Assembly: GCA_947179155.2 (NCBI GenBank)
Contig: OX359264.1
Location: 7,021,501-7,085,500, forward strand
Direction of reading: 5' to 3'
Origin: Hedera helix
Taxonomy: Eukaryota; Streptophyta; Magnoliopsida; Apiales; Araliaceae
DNA: 64,000 nt
Shown here: in pieces, positions 56,638 to 64,000 of the stretch
Position numbering within the stretch: the first letter of the stretch is position 1
Layout: the number at the start of each line of letters is the position of its first letter
Translations under genes and position numbers: made by a program
Notes under the pieces: generated by a model
Database searches by the model: none
What the model was told of the DNA's origin: nothing
What the model saw: only the letters and a program-made list of their open reading frames with translations

Positions 56638-57794
56638 ACATAGAAGTGCTTACTTTTGTCTCATCGATGGAGATCTTTATCGGCAAACATTCTCTGGTCC
56701 AATGGCAAAATGTTTGGTCCCATATGAGGCTACCTATGCCCTTCGAAAAGTACATAAAGGTATTTGTGGAGACCATATGGGAGCAAAGTCACTTGCTTAT
56801 AAGTTGATTCGATAGTGTTATTATTGGTCGACCATGTTTCAGGAAGCTAAGGGGTATGTACAAAAGTGTCCAAAGTGTCAATTGAACAGCTCTGTTGCAC
56901 ACCAACCTCCGGAGGAATTGTCGTCAGTATTATTGCCCATTCCTTTTGCAGTTTGGGGGATCGATTTATTGGGACCTATGCTGAAGGGAAAAGGGTCAGG
57001 TAGCCTACCTTATTGTAGTGATTGATTACATGACAAAGTGGGTAGAGGCAAAACCACTACAGCATATTATTGAGCAGGATTGCATCTAATATTTAAAGAA
57101 GTATGTGGTATTTTACTTCGGGATTCCTATGGTGCTGGTGTCAGACAATGGCTTGTAGTTTGTGGGTGCGGAGTTCGAAAGATTTTTATATGACTTGGGA
57201 ATCCAGCATCAGAGAGTATCTGTGGCTCATCCCCCAGTTAATGTGCAAGTTAAGGTAACTAATTGGATTTTACTTAATGGGATTAAAAGAAGACTTGATG
57301 CGAAGGGAAGGTGGCCCGGGGAGCTTCTTAGTGTATTATGGGCATATAGAACCACACCTCGGACTATAACTAGTGATTCCCCATTTCAACTGGCGTATGG
57401 TGTCGAGGTGCTTATTCTTGTGAAAATTGGGTCCCCTTCGTTACGGTTGGTGAACTTCAAGGAAGCTTACAATTATCATGGGTTGAAATTGAATTTGAAC
57501 TTGTTAGATGAGGTTCGGGACGTTGCGGTCTTGAAGCTGGTTGTTTATCAGTAGAAAACGGCCCGACACTATAATAGAAGGGTCAAACAACGAAGATTCG
57601 AAGTTAGTGATTTAATGCTTCAGGAAGCAAAGGCCTCGACTACTCAGAACACTGGAAAGCTTATGCCAAATTGGGAAGGTCCATATGAGGTGATAGAGGT
57701 TGTTAAGCCTGGAACTTATCGACTTCGGGACATGTCAGATTTGGAGATTAATAATTATTGGCAAGCTACTAGCTTGAAGAAATATTATCATTAG
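56638..57794 (+). pseudogene. Tat-lineage integrase
   Basis: It continues the Tat polyprotein after the solo LTR. The zinc-binding region is HKGICGDHMGAKSLAYKLI to CPKCQL. The core has Asp in WGIDLLGPM and Asp in VLVSDNG. The position of the catalytic Glu (normally in QVEVTNR) reads QVKVTNW near 57255, an E-to-K change. Stops near 56815, 57024, 57088, 57155 and 57553 and a frameshift break it. The C-terminus (PYEVIEVVKPGTYRLRDM) ends at a TAG at 57792-57794. Lineage assigned from GDHMGAKSLA and the antisense region that follows. Confidence 0.85.
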
Positions 57795-57989
57795 TTAAAT
57801 TATTGATGCTCCACTGTTAGTTTTATACTTAGACATATTTTTTCAATAAGTATAGTTATGAGAAGAAGTCAGAAGGTGTGATTTTGGGAAGATGTGATAA
57901 TTTTAACAATTGCTAAATAAAAGTAATTTTTCCAAAGAATAATGTTCTGGTTAGTACATTGATTTTTTACATTTTGGTGTACTTAATGG

Positions 57990-60180
57990 TTAAGTAGGGG
58001 GGTTGGTTAGGCTGAGGCTACTTCCTCTTCATTAGCATCTTCATCTGAGAAAAAGCCCAGCGTGATCAGATTTATTCCACCTTTGGCAACCATGTTATTA
58101 ACAAAAAGGTATCCCTTGTTGTATTGATCTATAATAGCGTTAGTTAATTCTTTGGATCTCTTGTATTCTTCGATAATTCTGTAGCAGCTATCCTCAATGA
58201 GTGTTTCGGCTTTAATCTTCAGTTATTAGTTTTTTCTTCCAAAAGTTTGTTAGTGAAGGCAAATAGATGAAGAACCTCGGTCTTCTCCTTGGTTTCCTTT
58301 GTCAGATTATTGAGCTGTAGTTGAAGTTTGATTTTCTATTCTTTTAGATCTTCCATTTTGTTGGTGCGCTAGGTTCGTTCCTCAAGAAGAGTGGTTCTTT
58401 CCTTGATAATATCAGCCAATCTTCCTTCCAGGGTTTGATTCTCAGCTTTTTGTTCGGCTAGCTGAGCTTAAAGGGGTTTGATGAGGGTATCATTGGTTTC
58501 ACTTTGCACATAGAGGGCGGAATGATCATTTTGAAGCTAGGTGTGCTCTTTGTGGAGCTGAGTATGGTCAGATTGTAATTGTTGAAGCTTGGCTTGAAGC
58601 TAATGGATGGCGTTGGATTGGTCCTTATTTTTCTTTTGGAGGTTCATGATGCACCTGAATCGTCTAAGAGCCTAGAAAAGGTAAAAGTGTGTTAATATCG
58701 ATCATTTTTATAAAAAATATATATATAAAAAAAATCAAATGTTAAGACATATATACCTGTCCGAGGTGAAGGCTGATCATGGTCATCAAACTTTCGAAGC
58801 CCGTTAAGTTGTAGTGGGGTTCGTCAGCTGAAAGGTTGAAAAAACTATAAAGTTTTTTAGGGTTAAATGAGAGGGGTTTGGATGGAAAGAAAGATAGCTG
58901 GGAAAAGGTGGAAATGGGAATTGAGGGGGTAAAGTTCGGCTGGCAAGGTTTGGGGTTTTGATGTGGTTGATTCGGCTTCGAAAATTGTGATTGGGGGGCA
59001 CTGATCAGGCGAGGGTTCGGAGTCCATGTGTATTATAGGTGGGGACTTTGGGGTGATGGTTGGTGTTTGGGTTAAGGAAATACATCTTTGTCCCCTATGT
59101 CTGGGGAAGGAGATCTAGGGGAGAAGGAGTAGGGAGTTGGAAGAAAGATATCGATTCGACAAAAAGGGGGTCGAAAGTGTTATCTGAAGCCTTGATCAAT
59201 CTGCGACGTTTCTTTTTATGGAGTTGTTGCTTTTCAAGGTCAGTAAGGTCTAAAGCATTCTTTTTCAGGAAAGTGAGGTTCAGAAGTTATAAGCTATGTA
59301 GTTAGATGGTGTTTCGTTTGGGGTCGGGTTGGTTCTGGGGATGGTTAGGGGGCAGGTTGGATGTTTGATTATGATCTAGTGACGTTCGGTTGAGTCTTGT
59401 AAACCACTAATAGAACATAAAGGGTGAAAGAAGGGGGAGATTAGGATAATTTGAATCAATTTAAAAGGAAGGTTTAGAAGAGGATGGATTGAGAACTTAC
59501 ATCCGTGATCGTGAAGCCACTGAAGATTCGTTATGAGACTTATGTCCCATGGTTTTGTGGGGATGGCCTGGCAGAACCGTTCGAACTCATTCTTTCTATC
59601 ATCGGTAATGGGGTCGATAACTGATTTTTTTGGATTGCCCTATGGTTGCAGAAGGTGGATGTCTAAACTGGACACATAGAACCATTTGCTATACTAACCC
59701 TTATTGCTAAATGGAGATAGCATCCATGCCTTCTGATGGCGAAGATAGTTGAGGGCCCGGAATCCTTGTTCTTTGGCCTTGGTCAGGGTAAAGATGTGGA
59801 AGAAATAGTCTAAACATGGTTTAATGCCGAATTATTTGCAGGCGATAATGAAGCAGACCAAGTGTATGTACGAGTTAGGGACCAGTTTGGCAAAGCCGAT
59901 CCCGAAAAAATCATGGAAACCAGAGATAAAGGGGTGAAGGGGGAATCTGACCCCATTTCTAAGTACCTGGGTCGGTACTGCGAGTTAGGGGCTGGTGGGT
60001 CGCCAGTAAATCTTCTCGTTAGGGCTAGGAGCCTTTAGAGTATATTCTCTAGGAAATTGGAATTCAAATTTGTAGCCTTCGACAGCTTCGTTATTGACAA
60101 TGGATTGGGTATTAGCATGAGAATATGCATTAGTGTTCTGAAACATATTTCTGATTTTGGCTTCCATTTCTTTGATTTTG
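57990..60180 (-). pseudogene. Antisense ORF region of the Tat element (coiled coil)
   Basis: On the strand opposite to pol, protein-like text can be read from an ATG at 60167 (MEAKIRNMFQNTNAYSHANT, EYTLKAPSPNEKIYWRP) through PSPQNHGT near 59560. It resumes at an ATG near 59024 (MDSEPSPDQCPPIT). After an intron-like gap it runs from about 58670 to 58020 as an obvious coiled coil (AEQKAENQTLEGRLADI, QLNNLTKETKEKTEV). At least five stops in the coiled-coil part are TAG or TAA where CAG or CAA would fit. Some Tat-lineage elements, such as Grande and Retand, are known to have extra, partly antisense ORFs here. Function is unknown. Confidence 0.6.
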
Positions 60181-60260
60181 GACCCTGAGGGATTAGGGAT
60201 TAGGGTGGTTGAGGTGACTGGGTTAGCGATGTTCGTGTTGGAGGATGAGAAGGTTGAAAC

Positions 60261-60691
60261 TAGGGGTGTTCATCGGTAAATTACCGAACTGGTACCGAAC
60301 CCAAAATACCGCTAAAACAAGAACTGGAACCGGTATCGAATTACCTATTCGGTACAAAATCGGTACCAAATTTTCCGGTTCAATTTTTGATTTATACTGA
60401 TTGGTAATATATATAATTATAATTTATAAATAATAATTATATATTAATTTATTTATAAATTATAATAATATATATAATTATTATATATATTATAATAATT
60501 AATATAAATTTATTATATTATTATTTAATTCGGTTCTTTCGATATACCAATTTTTACCTAAATTCAGAAATGTCCATACCACTACCAGTATCGAAAAGTA
60601 TAAAAAAAAATCTAAAATATCGGTATCGCTAATACCAGTACCGACCGATTCAATAAAAAATCAAAAAAAATGAATTTTTTGAACACCCCTA
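60261..60691. mobile_element. hAT-type MITE, 431 bp
   Basis: Terminal inverted repeats TAGGGGTGTTCA (left) and TGAACACCCCTA-like GAACACCCCTA (right). Flanking 8-mers GTTGAAAC (60253-60260) and GTTGTAAC (60692-60699) differ at one base, fitting the 8-bp duplication of hAT elements. The interior has CGGTAC/ACCGGT words around a TA-rich core. It inserted into the antisense-ORF region of the Tat element. Confidence 0.85.
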
Positions 60692-60699
60692 GTTGTAAC

Positions 60700-61143
60700 T
60701 GCTACAGTGGTAATGGTAGGTTTAGAAGTCAAGACAGACCAATTGAAGGTGGAACGATTTATGGGGATATGATGATTTTGTATGGTGGAGATTATGTTTT
60801 GGGATTTGATGGGGGAGGACGGTAGAGTTTTAGAAGATTTTTGCTTGCCAATTTTATGTACGACATTGAATAAGGAGCGACGAGTTTTCTGATTTTTGAA
60901 GGAAAGAGAAAGTGGAGACTGGAATGGGCTTTTGGGGAGGACGACTATTGAGATGACAGATGATTTGAAAGGAGGAACTTTGATCCTGGGCGCGGAGCTT
61001 TAAATTGGTGATTTGACACCTGTGGTTGCTGAAATGATGTCAGATGTGTTTAGCAGTTGAATGATGGTTTAAATTTAATAATTTTAAAGATTTAGGGGTG
61101 TTACACTCCTCTCTTTCTTTAAAAATAGGAAAGTGGGGGGCAA
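60700..61143 (+). other. Tat 3' internal region and polypurine tract
   Basis: No clear coding signal. It ends with AAAATAGGAAAGTGGGGGGC (about 61122-61141), a polypurine tract directly before the LTR start TGTTGGGATG at 61144. Confidence 0.65.
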
Positions 61144-61671
61144 TGTTGGGATGTGATTGTTAGGGTTTGAATTCGGATCAACCCATCTTATTTTCGGGTT
61201 AGACCTGTTGACTATTTAGATTGGGTCATGAAGTGGTCAGCCCATTCTCATCCAAATTGAAGGTAGCTTAGGGTAGTTGGTGTCCATATCTTTCTTGGAT
61301 TATATTTCCTTATTTAGTTGAAGTATGTTGGTTTATTATGGAAATGATTCAATCATGCATTAAAGGGAGTAATAAGTTGATTTGAAAGTGGACATCCTAT
61401 TCCTAATCGGACACCAGGGACCTTGACATCTATATAAGCAGTCAATTAGCTTATGATCACGGTACATAAATTCTTATTTACATAATCCTGTTATTCTAGC
61501 ATAACTTGATTCTCCATTGATAACGTTTTTAGTTTGTACTTATTCTCACATCGGAGCATCCCCGGATGGCCCCAAGTCGTTGCTAGCTCGGGAGTGTCTA
61601 ACAGTTCTTCTTAAGTGCAATTGTTCGTGCTTTTGTTAATTTTCGCGAGTTTACAAAATTTGGTGTTAACA
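61144..61671 (+). repeat. 3' LTR of the Tat-lineage element (528 bp)
   Basis: It starts TGTTGGGATGTGATTG and ends TTTGGTGTTAACA, an end typical of Tat-type elements. A TATA box (TATATAAG) is at 61431-61438. The flanking five bases are GTCCC. The 5' LTR is not present, so the duplication cannot be tested. Confidence 0.8.
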
Positions 61672-61682
61672 GTCCCCACAGA

Positions 61683-61960
61683 AGCAAGTTCGTAGTTAGC
61701 CCACAAAAACGAATAGAAGAGGAACACTAATTATAAATAGAGTTGATGAAAATGGTTTTCTATTTAATAAATAAGTTACAAAAAATTAAGGAATTAATAA
61801 TCCTATAAATAAAATTTAATATTTTCACAAATCTTCTTACATGAGTATGCGATTTATTTATTATTTATGTAAGAGAAATTTTTTGAACTATCGTTTTTAT
61901 TTGTAAAGATGCATGGGACGTGGGGCCACACATTTTAGAGATTCGTATTAAGCTCTCTAA
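61683..61960. repeat. Segment homologous to 31677-31903
   Basis: Right-hand copy of the duplicated segment (see 31677-31903), beginning GAAGCAAG shortly after the Tat LTR. It carries about 65 extra bases relative to the left copy near 61850-61940. Orientation is the same as in the left copy. Confidence 0.75.
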
Positions 61961-62730
61961 ATTTTAGAAATTTTTTCTTTAAGCCCCACAAAGCTTTTAC
62001 GAAAAATTAATTCTGTGCTATAATAATACTCTTTAAATAAATAAATAAAGCAGATGAATTTTTTTATACTACAGCGACTTTAAGTGATAAAATAATTTTG
62101 TATTTGAGCGAAGGATATATTCTGTTTTGGCCCCAAGTACTAAAAAATAATCCCTAGCGTCGACTTTGTTCCTACTCCTCCAAAAGTTTTATCAACTGTA
62201 AAGGACAAATTTAAGTCATATTTGCCTTTATTAAGTTGAAGGGCGTATCATTAATTAACACACAATAAGATTAATAGTATAAGTTTACATATATAATATT
62301 TAAATATAAAATTAAATATTATATTTATTTTAATTATTAAAAAATAAAATATGATAATAATTTTAATATCATGTACTATTTTTTAATAATTAAAATAAAT
62401 ATATTATTTTAATACCGTGTACTTATAATCATTCATATTAATATTTTTTATACCAAATCAGTAGCATTTACAATATCATTACTATTTTAATGACTTGTTA
62501 TCATTAGTACGTAATTATACATGAAATTATTTTTATACAAATCAAATTGTTTTTAAAAGAAAAAAAAAAAAATCTGGCCGAGAGTGTAATACATATACTT
62601 TTCAATGCCAAATATCATCATTGAATTATATGTTTCATTAAAAAGAAGAAATAAGATAATCAATTAAAATTGTAATTCTGGTAATACCTAATTAAATAAA
62701 TTTGGATTCACCCAATTGATCAATTTTTTT
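61961..62730. other. AT-rich spacer and 3' flank of the TCP gene
   Basis: No coding signal. It contains a perfect hairpin at 62320-62403 and AT-rich text up to the TCP stop codon. Confidence 0.6.
62320..62403. repeat. Perfect 27-bp inverted repeat with 30-bp loop
   Basis: Arms 62320-62346 and 62377-62403 are exact reverse complements (core TATTTATTTTAATTATTAAA). It may be the remains of a small MITE or an RNA hairpin downstream of the TCP gene. Confidence 0.8.
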
Positions 62731-63675
62731 CTATTTCTCTTTAGACTCCGGTTGATTCACACTCCTTCTCCCCATAAATTCCAACTCCTTTTTATCATAA
62801 ATCTCCAATGAAAAATCCCTCAACATCTGCGCTTTTCCACCGCCGGCACCGGAACTCACGCTCGCCGGCGCCATACTCGACCTCTTCGTTCCCGCCTTTG
62901 CCCCCACCACACTGTTTCCCAGAACCGGCGAAATTGTCCAAACCTGAGCTGGATTTGGGGAACTCGCCGCCGGAGCCGGCAGCATCCAAAAGGCATTGGA
63001 AGGGATCATTATGCCGGCACTGCCAACCGCCCAAATGGGTACCAGGCCCTGAGCCGCCGTAACCGTGGTGGGTCCCACCGGCGCGAGTCCCGAAGTTTGA
63101 GAAATATTGTTGTTATCATGCACGTTGTATAACTCTCCAGAACCTGATAATTTCCTTTTCCTGGTCTTATCATCGCCGCCGTCACTTCCTTGATTGGTAG
63201 CTGTTGTTGGGATTTTCAGGGTCCCACCGACCGATACGGCTATCGCCGGCACAGTTCCGGTGCCGGTGGCTTCTATTATCGCAGGCTCCGCGTGTTCCAG
63301 CAGCCACCTGATGGTCTCGCCGTCTGACTTGTGTCCGAGTTCCCGGGTCAGCTGAAAGATTCTGGCCGCACAGGTGGCGGGTATTCGGATCCTCCGCCCC
63401 CGGCCCTCGACTTTGGTGTGGCGGTCCTTAGTCAACGACCGCCGGACCACCGCGGACTCCGGCGCCGGCTGAATGGGCATTTGCATCTGCATCAAGGGTA
63501 CCTTTCCCGTGGGTGTTTGTGCTTGAGGATCCGACTCTGTTGGCTCTTCTTTGAAAACGGGCTCCACCGGTTCGGAAGGCTTAGAAAACGCGTTGCTACC
63601 ATCTCCAGGTTCGCCGGCGCTGGTGCTGATATCGGAGGCGCCGCCGTCATCATCTGGGTCTTGAAACGACGACAT
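62731..63675 (-). CDS. Class I TCP transcription factor (TCP9/TCP19-like)
   Basis: An intronless 314-residue protein starting at the ATG at 63673-63675. The TCP domain spans about residues 83-138: basic region KDRHTKVEGRGRRIRIPA, then a helix-loop-helix (ARIFQLTRELGHKSD, TIRWLLEHAEPAIIEATG). The short basic region marks class I (PCF), and Cys102 in TCAARI is the conserved class I cysteine linked to redox-sensitive DNA binding. The extension TVPAIAVSVGGTLKIP and the C-terminal FSLEIYDKKELEFMGR fit the TCP9/TCP19 group. It should act in the nucleus on GTGGGNCC-type sites in growth and development genes. The N-terminus is acidic and Ser/Pro-rich. No lesion is visible. GC content is much higher than in the flanks, normal for this family. 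Confidence 0.95.
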   Translation of the reverse strand: MSSFQDPDDDGGASDISTSAGEPGDGSNAFSKPSEPVEPVFKEEPTESDPQAQTPTGKVPLMQMQMPIQPAPESAVVRRSLTKDRHTKVEGRGRRIRIPATCAARIFQLTRELGHKSDGETIRWLLEHAEPAIIEATGTGTVPAIAVSVGGTLKIPTTATNQGSDGGDDKTRKRKLSGSGELYNVHDNNNISQTSGLAPVGPTTVTAAQGLVPIWAVGSAGIMIPSNAFWMLPAPAASSPNPAQVWTISPVLGNSVVGAKAGTKRSSMAPASVSSGAGGGKAQMLRDFSLEIYDKKELEFMGRRSVNQPESKEK

Positions 63676-63876
63676 GTTTGATTAGAAAACAAGAAAATGA
63701 AATGAAGAAAACCCAGATGAATATAAATGGAAACTTTTGTGGGCAAAAGTGAAATACAAAAAAAAAAAATCAGACTTTTGGAGAGAGAAGGTGGGATAAA
63801 CAAGCCCCAGAACACAGTGCTTATCGCTTAATGCCGCAAAGATGGTGTGAGAGAGATGAACGGTTGCGGTTGAACA

Positions 63877-63912
63877 ATATATATGGCAGGGACAGTAGGG
63901 TTGTGACACGTG
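63877..63912 (-). promoter_or_regulatory. TATA-like box and G-box/ABRE upstream of the TCP gene
   Basis: A TATA-like ATATATAT lies at 63877-63884, about 200 bases before the start codon. CACGTG, within ACACGTGT, lies at 63907-63912 and is a G-box/ABRE-type element bound by bZIP and bHLH factors. GTGGGCT words at about 63947 and 63993 resemble TCP/site II motifs. These are sequence matches only. Confidence 0.5.
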
Positions 63913-64000
63913 TCAAACGATGGTGTGCAGGCATTTGTTTATCTTGTGGGCTTTATCCAACATATGGGGGACCGCAGGGGGGGGCCTGAAAAGTGGGCTC

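Noticed and set aside
62795..63681. Open frames overlapping the TCP gene on both strands (62808-63062, 63331-63681, 62795-63034)
   Set aside because: Shadows of a GC-rich coding sequence. Only the 314-codon frame has a conserved domain.

Overview
The window is nuclear DNA of a flowering plant, almost certainly a eudicot. Evidence for this is a spliced ten-exon subtilase gene with GT-AG introns, a class I TCP transcription factor gene, Stowaway- and hAT-type MITEs, and plant lineages of LTR retrotransposon (Tekay/Del-like and Tat-like Ty3/gypsy, and Sirevirus-type Ty1/copia). I cannot name the species. Only two convincing host genes are present: a secreted subtilisin-like protease (34361-38187, minus) and a TCP9/TCP19-like factor (62731-63675, minus). 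Nearly everything else is transposable-element sequence or AT-rich spacer.

Left part (1-29235). A degraded plus-strand gypsy pol (1-2420), with a polypurine tract and the first ~110 bp of its 3' LTR, abuts tail-to-tail a minus-strand gypsy element (2573-8335). The 5' LTR of that minus element spans 8336-29235 because it has been split by three successive insertions. Solo LTR 2 (9941-27478, TSD ATTAA) sits in LTR 1. Solo LTR 3 (10419-24562, TSD GGAAT) sits in LTR 2. A complete Sirevirus (10860-20407, TSD TAACA) sits in LTR 3. With the inserts removed, LTR 1 and LTR 2 are 3357 and 3389 bp, which supports the reconstruction.

Middle part (29236-42784). AT-rich spacer holds a Stowaway-like MITE, a 1.9-kb solo LTR (31904-33829, TSD TATAG) with a plant snRNA-like USE plus TATA arrangement, the subtilase gene, two more MITEs, a ~175-bp tandem repeat and an LTR fragment.

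Right part (42785-61671). A gypsy element with a truncated 5' LTR, no reverse-transcriptase core but an intact integrase (42785-49833) lies against the 3' portion of a second Sirevirus (49834-~54440). A Tat-lineage gypsy remnant (~54440-61671) follows. It carries a solo LTR inside integrase, an hAT MITE, and a decayed coiled-coil reading frame on the antisense strand.

Far right (61672-64000). A host segment homologous to 31677-31903, an AT-rich spacer with a perfect hairpin, and the TCP gene with its promoter.

No tRNA, rRNA, CRISPR or bacterial-type features were seen. Substitution and divergence figures are counts by eye from aligned text, not program output. Many in-frame stops in the retroelements look like C-to-T changes in glutamine or arginine codons, as expected of old methylated copies.
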